A program made the translations under genes and the position numbers. A stretch of DNA of 64,000 bases from Dyella sp. S184 (GTDB lineage Bacteria > Pseudomonadota > Gammaproteobacteria > Xanthomonadales > Rhodanobacteraceae): NCBI RefSeq assembly GCF_009766065.1, contig NZ_LMUE01000002.1, forward strand, positions 124,001 to 188,000. Direction: 5' to 3'. Positions 1-7,309 of this stretch are shown one piece after another (within the stretch, counting starts at the first letter, position 1; every line of letters begins with the position of its first letter). The notes under the pieces are model-generated. The model was not told where the DNA came from and made no database searches. It saw only the letters and a list, made by a program, of their open reading frames with translations.

Positions 1-468
1 CGGCAGGTCGGCCAGCTCGTGGGTGATCTGCCAGTCGTCGATCATCCCGCACAGTTCTTCCACCGGGCCATCGAGGAAAGCTTGCTCCTCCACGCTCAGT
101 TCGGGCTTGGGCTGCTTCAGCAGTTCGTGCCAGTCCGGCTTGCCGGAGAACAGCTCGCCTTCGAAACCGACCGTGCCCGCTTCCAGCGCTGTCTGCTCGG
201 TCTCGGACAGTTTCGGCGTGACTTTCGCGAACAGCTTCAGCAGTGGCGCGCTGATCTGGAGACGACGGAAATCCACCAGCAGCAGCGGCACGGCGATCGC
301 CGCCTCGATGATCAACAGGATCACCATCGTCCACGGCGCATGCACGATAAGGCCGACCACCAGCGTGGTGGCCAGCGTGGCGATCGCCCAGGTGCGCAGG
401 CTGCTGCGGTGGTAGGCACAGGCGCCGGAGGCAATCAACGCCGCCAGCAGGGTCAGTATCACAGACAT
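1..468 (-). CDS. fadE: Acyl-CoA dehydrogenase FadE, N-terminal part (cut by window edge)
   Basis: This is the first 156 residues of a membrane-associated acyl-CoA dehydrogenase for the first oxidation step of fatty-acid beta-oxidation. The ATG at 468 is preceded by a GAGGT ribosome site. The N-terminus has two hydrophobic segments (about residues 2-20 and 28-60), as in long FadE proteins. Downstream come FEGELFSGKPDW and EEQAFLDGPVEELC and then ITHELADLP, which match E. coli FadE closely as I recall it. The catalytic dehydrogenase domain lies off the window. It starts 12 bases after the hydrolase gene, so the two probably form an operon. Confidence 0.9.
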   Translation of the reverse strand, partial: MSVILTLLAALIASGACAYHRSSLRTWAIATLATTLVVGLIVHAPWTMVILLIIEAAIAVPLLLVDFRRLQISAPLLKLFAKVTPKLSETEQTALEAGTVGFEGELFSGKPDWHELLKQPKPELSVEEQAFLDGPVEELCGMIDDWQITHELADLP

Positions 469-480
469 CTCAGCACCTCA

Positions 481-1395
481 TCACGGTTGAACAGTGCCGG
501 CGCGCCGCCGGTCAGCTGATGGATCAAGACTCTGCACGAAGCGCACCACTTCGCGCGTGAACGCATCGTTCGCGTCACCCGCCACCATATGCGTGGCATG
601 CGACAGTTCCACATGCTGCGCATGCGGTACCAGTTGCAGGAATTCATCGACGGTGGTGCGCGACACCACATCGCTGCGTGCACCCGACAGTAGCAACACG
701 GGTATATCGATCTTCGCCGCGGCAGCCTGCAGGCGGGGCTGGTAACGCTCGCTTTCCTGCACCAGGCTGCCGGCCAGCAAGGCCGGATCCCAGTGCCAGC
801 GCAGCCGGCCGTCGGCGCCTTCGCGCAGCAGCGGGCGCAGTTGTTCCTCGCTCTTGCGCTCGCGTCGCTGCGGCAGATAGCCGGCGATCTGCTCGGATGC
901 CTCGGCGTAATCGGCAAAGCCGTCCGGGTGTGCCTGCATGAAGGCGAGGATGCGCTCGACCCCGGCGGTTTCCCAGCGCGGCGTGATATCGACCAGCACC
1001 AGCGCGCGGAACGGCGACGGATGCATCTCACCGGCAATCACGATCCCGAGCAGACCACCCATCGAGGCACCTACCAGGATCGGCGGCTGCGGCTGGGCCG
1101 CAGCAAGCCGCAGCAGATCGTCGGCGAATTGATCCATGTGGTAACCACCACCAGAATCCGCACCACCGGCCACGCGATCACTCTCGCCGTGGCCGCGACT
1201 GTCAAACGTCACGCAACGACAACCCGCTTCGGCCAGCGCCGCCGCCGCACCGTTCCAGGCGCCACGGGTCTGGCCAAAGCCGTGCGCGAACAACAGCGTC
1301 GGACTGCCGGCCGGATGACGCGTCTCCACCACCAGCGCCAGGTCGGCGACGGGGAATCGGCTGGGTTCAGCCTGAGTGTCAATCTCGGATACCAT
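481..1395 (-). CDS. Alpha/beta hydrolase
   Basis: A 304-residue alpha/beta-hydrolase. The nucleophile elbow GASMGG gives Ser111, the oxyanion HG is at 38-39, and the likely acid and histidine are Asp242 (SGARSD) and His269 (ATHM). There is no signal peptide, so it is cytoplasmic; the substrate is unknown. Esters, lactones and acyl thioesters are all possible, and the fadE neighbour favours a lipid-related role. The ATG at 1395 has no good ribosome site. A TTG at 1422 would add nine residues. The start codon lies inside an inverted repeat, CCATAC-N6-GTATGG, which may be an operator for the divergent TetR gene. Confidence 0.8.
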   Translation of the reverse strand: MVSEIDTQAEPSRFPVADLALVVETRHPAGSPTLLFAHGFGQTRGAWNGAAAALAEAGCRCVTFDSRGHGESDRVAGGADSGGGYHMDQFADDLLRLAAAQPQPPILVGASMGGLLGIVIAGEMHPSPFRALVLVDITPRWETAGVERILAFMQAHPDGFADYAEASEQIAGYLPQRRERKSEEQLRPLLREGADGRLRWHWDPALLAGSLVQESERYQPRLQAAAAKIDIPVLLLSGARSDVVSRTTVDEFLQLVPHAQHVELSHATHMVAGDANDAFTREVVRFVQSLDPSADRRRAGTVQP

Positions 1396-1409
1396 ACGGA
1401 TGAGTATGG
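1392..1409. promoter_or_regulatory. Inverted repeat overlapping the hydrolase start, candidate TetR operator
   Basis: CCATAC (1392-1397), six bases, then GTATGG (1404-1409) form a perfect inverted repeat across the hydrolase start codon. A second small palindrome, GGTA-tcgc-TACC (1517-1528), followed by another CCATAC (1527-1532), lies just before the TetR start. TetR regulators usually bind such palindromes in divergent promoters. That this pair is the operator is inference. Confidence 0.4.
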
Positions 1410-1536
1410 ATCGCCTCGGCAAGCGCCGTCAATACATGGCCACCGTCATCACCGCGGCAGCGGCAGATAGCCAAGTATTTCAACGACCTTGCACCCCGCA
1501 GATTACAAAGCTGCGGGGTATCGCTACCATACGCAC

Positions 1537-2115
1537 ATGAATGTCAGTAGCAAGCCAGAACGCACCCGCCTGTCTGCCGAAGATTGGGAACTCGCCGCCC
1601 TGCACCTGATCGCCGAACAAGGCGTCGGCGCCCTGGCCGTGGAGGCCTTGGCACGCCAACTGGGCGTGACCAAGGGCAGTTTCTACTGGCATTTCCGTAC
1701 CCGCGAAGCGTTGCTGAATGCCGCGCTGGAACGCTGGGAGCAATACGGCGAGCGCGAAGTACTCGGCCAGATCGAACAGATCGCCGATCCGCGCAAACGC
1801 CTGCCCGAATTGTTCCGCCGGGTCGCACACGAGCTGCAGCCGCACCGCGTCTACGCCGCACTGCTGAAGGCGCTGGATCATCCGCAGGTGGTGCCGGTGA
1901 TGGCACGGGTATCGCAGCGACGGATGGAGTTCCTGACCACCGCCTACCGCGAGGCCGGCCTGCCGGCGCCGCAGGCGCTGAATCGCGCGCGGCTGACCTA
2001 CGCCGCCTATGTCGGCTTCCTGCAACTGAACTTCACTCTGGGCTTGCCGCGAATCAATCATGAGGAATTCGACGCCTACGTCGAACACATGATCGCGACC
2101 CTGATTCCGGCCTGA
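1537..2115 (+). CDS. TetR/AcrR family transcriptional regulator
   Basis: A 192-residue one-component repressor. The N-terminal TetR helix-turn-helix (about residues 34-53) contains ARQLGVTKGSFYWHF, typical of the family. The C-terminal ligand domain is not diagnostic. I chose the ATG at 1537; an ORF from 1489 exists but would add a poorly conserved leader across the GGTA-tcgc-TACC palindrome. The gene diverges from the hydrolase-fadE pair, which suggests it controls that pair and itself, perhaps sensing a fatty acyl compound. The ligand is not inferable. Confidence 0.85.
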   Translation: MNVSSKPERTRLSAEDWELAALHLIAEQGVGALAVEALARQLGVTKGSFYWHFRTREALLNAALERWEQYGEREVLGQIEQIADPRKRLPELFRRVAHELQPHRVYAALLKALDHPQVVPVMARVSQRRMEFLTTAYREAGLPAPQALNRARLTYAAYVGFLQLNFTLGLPRINHEEFDAYVEHMIATLIPA

Positions 2116-2246
2116 GAACACCCGCCCGCTCGCCCGCTCGGCGCCATCTGGCGCCGTTTTTGCTGCATGTATCCTTGCAATACCAGTTGCTGCAAACTAC
2201 CGTTCCAGTTCCATTTTTCCCCAAGACCTTAGAGAAGAGAGACACG

Positions 2247-4031
2247 ATGGCGAGCAAGCTGGAAGCACTCGAGCAGTGGGTGAACGAGGTGGCCGCGCTG
2301 ACGCGCCCGGCCAAGATCCATTGGTGCGATGGCTCCGAGGCCGAATACCAGTCGCTCGTGCGGCACATGCTGGCCGACGGCACCCTGATCGAACTCAACC
2401 AGCAGACCCACCCGGGCTGCTATTTGCACCGATCCCACCCCACCGATGTGGCACGCGTCGAGCACCTCACCCTGGTCTGCCATCCGCACGAGGAAGACGC
2501 CGGCCCGAACAACCACTGGATGGACCCGGCCGAGGCGCACGCGAAGATCGATGCGCTGTTCGAAGGCAGCATGCAAGGCCGCACCATGTATGTGATCCCG
2601 TACTGCATGGGGCCGATCGACTCGCCGCTGGCCCGCTGCGGCGTGGAGATCACCGACAGTCCGTACGTGGTCGCCAACATGAAGATCATGACCCGCATGG
2701 GCACTGCGGCGCAGGTGCGCATCGAGCGCGAGGGACATTTCGTCAAGGGCCTGCATTGCACCGGCGAACTCGATCCGGAGCGCCGTTTCATCATGCATTT
2801 CCCGGCCGAGCTCTCGATCAAATCCTACGGCTCCGGTTACGGCGGCAACGCGCTGCTCGGCAAGAAGTGCCACGCGCTGCGCATCGCCAGCCAACAGGCC
2901 CGCAGCGAAGGCTGGCTGGCCGAACACATGCTGATCGTGGGCATCGAGAACCCGCAGGGCGAAACTCACTACGTCGCCGCTGCGTTCCCGTCGGCCTGCG
3001 GCAAGACCAACCTCGCCATGCTGATCCCGCCGGAAGGCTATCGCCAGGATGGCTGGAAGGTGTGGACGGTGGGCGACGACATCTGCTGGATGCGCCCGGG
3101 CGCGGATGGACGTCTGTATGCGATCAATCCAGAGGCGGGTTTCTTCGGCGTCGCACCCGGCACCAGCGATGCGACCAATCCCAACGCCCTCAAGAGCATC
3201 GCGCGCGACACCATCTTCACCAACGTCGCCGTTACCGCCGACAACCAGCCATGGTGGGACGGCTTGCCGGGCACACCGGTCACTGACTGGCAAGGACGCC
3301 CGTACGACCCCGCCAACGGGCCAGCTGCACACCCGAACTCACGCTTCACGGTAAGTGCCAGGCAATGCCCGACCTGGTCGGAACAGGCCGAGGCGCCGCA
3401 GGGCGTACCGATCAGCGCGATCGTGTTCGGCGGCCGTCGCCCGTCGCTGCTGCCCCTGGTGATGGAAGCACGCGACTGGAAGCATGGCGTGCTGATGGGT
3501 GCAGCGATGGGTTCTGAAACCACCGCTGCCGCCACTGGCGCGGTCGGCGTGCTACGCCGGGATTCGATGGCGATGAAGCCGTTCTGCGGCTATCACTCCG
3601 GCGACTACTTCGCGCACTGGCTGTCGTTCGACCAGCCCGGCGCGAAGCTGCCGAAAATCTTCCACGTCAACTGGTTCCGCAAGGGCGACGATGGCAAGTT
3701 CCTGTGGCCCGGCTTTGGCGACAACCTGCGCGTGCTGGAGTGGATGATCAACCGCGTCGAGGATCGCGTCGACGGTGTCGAAACCCCAATCGGCATCCTG
3801 CCGGGTGAGGGTGAGCTCAAGCTGGACGGACTCAAGCTCGACCGCGCCCAGCTCGATGAACTGCTCGATGTGGACAACGCCGGCTGGCAACGCGAACTCG
3901 CCGCCATTGGCGAGTACCTGCAGACCTTCGTACCACGTCTGCCGAAAACCCTGCACAACGAGCAACAGCGTGTGGCCAAGGCACTCGACGAAGCCATGGG
4001 CCAGCCGCATCGCGAAGCCGCTGCATCCTGA
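2247..4031 (+). CDS. pckG: Phosphoenolpyruvate carboxykinase (GTP)
   Basis: A 594-residue GTP-dependent PEPCK, which converts oxaloacetate and GTP to PEP, CO2 and GDP for gluconeogenesis. Length fits the GTP class (about 600) rather than the shorter ATP class. The nucleotide loop with the reactive cysteine is SACGKT at 249-254 (Cys251, Lys253). RCGVEITDSPYVV and FGGRRP are also typical of the GTP class. The ATG at 2247 follows a purine-rich AGAGAAGAGAGA stretch. It stands alone and ends in a strong hairpin. Confidence 0.96.
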   Translation: MASKLEALEQWVNEVAALTRPAKIHWCDGSEAEYQSLVRHMLADGTLIELNQQTHPGCYLHRSHPTDVARVEHLTLVCHPHEEDAGPNNHWMDPAEAHAKIDALFEGSMQGRTMYVIPYCMGPIDSPLARCGVEITDSPYVVANMKIMTRMGTAAQVRIEREGHFVKGLHCTGELDPERRFIMHFPAELSIKSYGSGYGGNALLGKKCHALRIASQQARSEGWLAEHMLIVGIENPQGETHYVAAAFPSACGKTNLAMLIPPEGYRQDGWKVWTVGDDICWMRPGADGRLYAINPEAGFFGVAPGTSDATNPNALKSIARDTIFTNVAVTADNQPWWDGLPGTPVTDWQGRPYDPANGPAAHPNSRFTVSARQCPTWSEQAEAPQGVPISAIVFGGRRPSLLPLVMEARDWKHGVLMGAAMGSETTAAATGAVGVLRRDSMAMKPFCGYHSGDYFAHWLSFDQPGAKLPKIFHVNWFRKGDDGKFLWPGFGDNLRVLEWMINRVEDRVDGVETPIGILPGEGELKLDGLKLDRAQLDELLDVDNAGWQRELAAIGEYLQTFVPRLPKTLHNEQQRVAKALDEAMGQPHREAAAS

Positions 4032-4035
4032 TCGA

Positions 4036-4076
4036 AGTCATGCCCGGGCGGCGGCCGCCCGGGCATGACTCGACTT
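4036..4076 (+). terminator. Intrinsic terminator after pckG
   Basis: A perfect 17-base inverted repeat (4036-4052 with 4054-4070, one base at the centre) begins five bases after the pckG stop and is followed by a short ACTTT tract. The long GC-rich stem supports termination, but the weak U-run makes the efficiency uncertain. Confidence 0.7.
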
Positions 4077-4163
4077 TGCAGCAGCAGCGGTACAAACCCT
4101 TTCGCGCGACGACGCATCCAAGCTGGCAAGATGATCGCCGCCTGCCCTGCCATTGGAAGTTCC

Positions 4164-4709
4164 ATGTCGACTGCCCCCGCGGGAGCCAACGACACCGATG
4201 ACGTGCGCGCCGCGGCTGCCGGCGACCGTCATGCGTTCCAGCGGCTGTACCAGCTACACGTAGGCCGCGTGCACGGTGCGGTCTACCGGCTCGCCGGTTA
4301 CGACCACGCCCGCGCCGAGGATCTGACCCAGGACGCCTTCATCCGCGCCTGGCAGAAGCTGCCCGGGTTCCGGCATGAGAGCGCGTTTGGTACCTGGCTG
4401 TACCGCCTCGCCGTGAACGTGGCACTGATGGATATTCGCGCCCGCGGCGCCGACCCGGTCAGCATGCTGGACGACGACCATTTGCCGGACACCGGCGAAA
4501 CGCCGTTCTGTGCCGCCGAACGCAAGGAGCTGGAGCACGCGATCAGCCGGTTGCCGCCACGCGCCCGTGCAGTGCTGGTCCTGCACGACATCGAAGGCTG
4601 GCGGCACGAGGAGATTGGCAACGAGCTGGGCATGGCAGTCGGCACGTCGAAAGCGCAACTGCATCGCGCGCGCGGTCTGCTGCGCAAGGTATTGGGAGAA
4701 AGATCATGA
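4164..4709 (+). CDS. ECF-type RNA polymerase sigma factor
   Basis: A 181-residue group 4 sigma factor. Region 2 includes RAEDLTQDAFIRAW and region 4 includes LPPRARAVLVLHDIEG followed by HEEIGNELGMAVGTSK, both standard for RpoE-like sigma factors. The ATG at 4164 has GGAAG upstream; an upstream in-frame ATG at 4065 falls inside the pckG terminator and is unlikely. The stop overlaps the next start (ATGA), so it is co-translated with the probable anti-sigma gene, as is usual for ECF pairs. Confidence 0.92.
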   Translation: MSTAPAGANDTDDVRAAAAGDRHAFQRLYQLHVGRVHGAVYRLAGYDHARAEDLTQDAFIRAWQKLPGFRHESAFGTWLYRLAVNVALMDIRARGADPVSMLDDDHLPDTGETPFCAAERKELEHAISRLPPRARAVLVLHDIEGWRHEEIGNELGMAVGTSKAQLHRARGLLRKVLGERS

Positions 4710-5155
4710 ACGAATTCGAATGGCGTCGGCAAATGCGCGACCTGCGTCAGCCACGCACACCGCCACGTGATCTGTGGGCCTCGATCGACGCTGCGCTGGA
4801 CGACGTCGAGCTCACTCGCGCGCCCACGGCCCAGGCAGCGCTCGCCCAACCGCCAGCGCACCGGCGACGCTGGCTGGTCGCCGCCGCCCTTGCCGCATCG
4901 GTGCTGCTGGCCTGTGGCATCGGCTGGAACCTGCAACATGCGCCGGCCACGACAACACTGGCCAGCACCGCAACGCCACCTTGGAAACCGGCCGACCCGC
5001 GTCTGGCCGGCGCCGCGATCGAACTGGATGCCGCACGCATGGAGTTGCAGATGGCGCTCCAGCAATCACCCGATTCGCCTGTACTGCAGCGCCTGCTCAA
5101 TCGTACCGAACATCAGCAAACCCAATTGCACCAGCTGGCCGGCCAGGCCGGTTGA
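4706..5155 (+). CDS. Probable anti-sigma factor, single-pass membrane protein
   Basis: A 149-residue protein with a cytoplasmic N-terminus (about 55 residues, containing the DLWASIDAAL helix), one transmembrane helix at about 57-75, and a short periplasmic coiled-coil-like tail. No zinc-binding HxxxCxxC is present, so it is not a ZAS-type anti-sigma. The role comes from its translational coupling to the ECF sigma gene and its topology; sequence similarity alone would not show it. Confidence 0.7.
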   Translation: MNEFEWRRQMRDLRQPRTPPRDLWASIDAALDDVELTRAPTAQAALAQPPAHRRRWLVAAALAASVLLACGIGWNLQHAPATTTLASTATPPWKPADPRLAGAAIELDAARMELQMALQQSPDSPVLQRLLNRTEHQQTQLHQLAGQAG

Positions 5156-5171
5156 GAACCCAGGAATGATC

Positions 5172-6077
5172 ATGAGAACCACCCGCTACGTTCCCCTGCT
5201 GCTCTGTCTGTGCGTTGGCCACGCCTTGGCCAGCACACCGATCCAGCTGAGCCACGACGCCACGCCAACGACCCATATCAGCATCAGCAACATTTCAGGC
5301 ACGGTGACTGTGACCGCGTGGGATCGCAACGAGGTGCAGGTCAGCGGGCAGCTTGGCGAAGGCGCCAAGCCACTGGCCATCACCGGCAACAGCAGCGACC
5401 TGGTAATCAAGGTGGAGCCGCAAGGTGGCTCTGGCGGTTGGTTCAACTGGAACAGCGCCAACAGGATGTCGTCCACCACGCTGGAACTGCACGTGCCCAA
5501 GGCTGCCTCGCTAGACATCGGCGTGGTCAGCGCGCCGCTGGTGATCGACGGCATCGACGGCGGCAACATCGCGGTCAACACGGTCAGCGGCAGGGCGCGC
5601 ATCAATGCGCGCACGCCGATGCTGAAAGTGGAAAGCGTAAGCGGTGGCATCGAGCTGGCCGGGCATGCCGAACAGGCCGACCTGCAAACCGTGAGTGGCG
5701 ACATCCTTGCCCCCGCGCTCGGCAGCGACGTGAAGCTGCAGACCATCTCCGGCCGCATCCAGGCCGATGGCGGCCCATGGAAGAAGCTGACACTCAGCAC
5801 GGTATCCGGCGACGTGCAGCTGGGCGGGGCGCTGGCTTCCGGCGGCAAGCTCGGCATCGACAGCATGAGCGGCAATGTACAGCTGCAACTGCCCGCGAAC
5901 ACGTCCGGCACATTGCACGCCAGCAGCTTCAGCGGCGATCTGCGCAGCGATTTCGGCACGCCGCAAAAACCCGAACACGGCCCCGGCAGCAGCCTGGATG
6001 CCAAGCTCGGCGATGGCCAGGGCACGATCAACGTCGAAACCTTCAGTGGCGATCTGCGCGTCCGCAAGCAGAATTAG
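5172..6077 (+). CDS. Exported DUF4097-type beta-repeat protein
   Basis: A 301-residue protein with a Sec signal peptide (about 1-21, ending GHALAS) and repeated short strands of the pattern T/V-x-S-G-D/R-I (for example NISGTVTV, TVSGRARI, TVSGDIL, TISGRI, TVSGDVQL, SMSGNVQL). These fit a DUF4097/adhesin-like beta-solenoid. The ATG at 5172 is preceded by AGGA; another ATG at 5166 would leave almost no spacing. It is 16 bases after the anti-sigma gene, so it is probably the third gene of the ECF operon and an envelope-stress output or sensor. Its molecular function is unknown. Confidence 0.75.
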   Translation: MRTTRYVPLLLCLCVGHALASTPIQLSHDATPTTHISISNISGTVTVTAWDRNEVQVSGQLGEGAKPLAITGNSSDLVIKVEPQGGSGGWFNWNSANRMSSTTLELHVPKAASLDIGVVSAPLVIDGIDGGNIAVNTVSGRARINARTPMLKVESVSGGIELAGHAEQADLQTVSGDILAPALGSDVKLQTISGRIQADGGPWKKLTLSTVSGDVQLGGALASGGKLGIDSMSGNVQLQLPANTSGTLHASSFSGDLRSDFGTPQKPEHGPGSSLDAKLGDGQGTINVETFSGDLRVRKQN

Positions 6078-6102
6078 GCGCAGGTCTCCGCCATTGCAAA
6101 CA

Positions 6103-6132
6103 AAAACGCCGGCGCATGAGCGACGGCGTTTT
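6103..6132. terminator. Bidirectional intrinsic terminator
   Basis: AAAACGCCG (6103-6111) and CGGCGTTTT (6124-6132) pair perfectly around a 12-base loop. It lies between two convergent genes, and the A and T tracts on either side allow it to serve both. Confidence 0.8.
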
Positions 6133-6152
6133 CGCAATAGATAACGTACGAC

Positions 6153-7067
6153 TCAGAGATCTTGGTGATACTGCACGTACGGCGTACGCGACTGATCCGG
6201 CTCCGGGCCTGCCGGCGTATTCGCAGGGGTACCGGAAGACCACAGGTTCTGTGCGCCGACACTCAGCGAGCCGCGCCACGGCAGGCGCCAGGTCACACCC
6301 AGGTCAATGCTGTTCCAGCGCCGATCCGGACTCATTCCACCCGGAATGCCCGCATCTGGCTCCATGCTGCGACCAATCAGGACGCCGCTCAACGAACCGT
6401 GATCGATGCCAAAGCTCAGCGCCTTCTGCTGCAATGTGTTGACCCCGAGCAGATTGCCCGGCAACAGGTAGATACGTCCTACGCTGGCACCCAGATCGAT
6501 ACCGCTCTGGCTACCCAGTGCAAGTCGGCCGCGCGCATTGAACTGCGCACTGCTGTCAAAACTGGACAGACCGTCGATGCCCGGAGCAGTGCCCGGCAGC
6601 ACTCGTGGCAATAACGTGTTGCTGTTATCGGGCACGCTGTTGGCGCCGACGCTCAAACCGAGACTGTAGCGCCCGCTCGCGTAGGTAGCCCCCACTTCGC
6701 TGCCGATGACCCGCAACGGCTGGTTGACCCACGACTGCTGACTTACGTCTGCATGCGCCTGCAGGTTGGGCCCCATTCCATATTGCAGGCCAGTCGTCAT
6801 CAGGTTGGTCGCATCAACCACATGTAGCGCCGGCAGTGCATTCTGGCGCAACGCATCAATGCCGTTGCTGCTATCCGCCTTGAGTGCCAGCAGACGACCA
6901 TCGGTGCCGCGCCACAAGGGCACCATTACACCGGGCTGGACTTCCGTCATCTGGGCGGGCGGCTGCGCCAGCAAATGCTCGGCCTGGGTGCTATCGCCAC
7001 TCACAGACTGCCCGGCCGCGGTGAGCGGCAGCAGGAAGACCAACAACAGGGCAGACAGGCGACGCAT
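6153..7067 (-). CDS. Exported protein, probable outer-membrane beta-barrel
   Basis: A 304-residue protein starting at the ATG at 7067, with a clear signal peptide (RRLSALLLVFLLPLTAAG). The rest is rich in alternating hydrophobic segments bounded by aromatic residues and glycine, such as SLGLSVGAN, IDLGASVGRIYLL and IDLGVTWRLPW, as in a small outer-membrane barrel. The last residue is Leu and not the usual Phe. I do not recognise the family and assign no function. It is divergent from the GGDEF-EAL gene and is separated from the DUF4097 gene by a terminator. Confidence 0.65.
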   Translation of the reverse strand: MRRLSALLLVFLLPLTAAGQSVSGDSTQAEHLLAQPPAQMTEVQPGVMVPLWRGTDGRLLALKADSSNGIDALRQNALPALHVVDATNLMTTGLQYGMGPNLQAHADVSQQSWVNQPLRVIGSEVGATYASGRYSLGLSVGANSVPDNSNTLLPRVLPGTAPGIDGLSSFDSSAQFNARGRLALGSQSGIDLGASVGRIYLLPGNLLGVNTLQQKALSFGIDHGSLSGVLIGRSMEPDAGIPGGMSPDRRWNSIDLGVTWRLPWRGSLSVGAQNLWSSGTPANTPAGPEPDQSRTPYVQYHQDL

Positions 7068-7309
7068 GGCTTGAGCAAAGCACTCGTAAGTATACGGAAT
7101 ACGCGGCAAAGCATATCTTGTTTTACATTTTACTAACACCCCTAAACCGGCCCCTGCGCACAAAAAACGGCGTAGCCTGTGCCATTCTTCGACTAGCTAG
7201 GCCGTACGCAGGTTCCCGGCGCAGGAATGCTGGCGACAAGGCCAAGTTACACGATATAAAGGCGTTCGACGTAGATCCCACCGGATCGTCCCGGAACCGA
7301 ACACATCTA

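Noticed and set aside
19-519. Open frames on the plus strand opposite fadE
   Set aside because: They are shadows of fadE; the minus strand gives a clear FadE N-terminus with a good ribosome site.
7118-7309. N-terminal extension of the GGDEF-EAL protein
   Set aside because: The extra 64 residues look non-coding and span the likely promoter; ATG 7310 gives a normal start.
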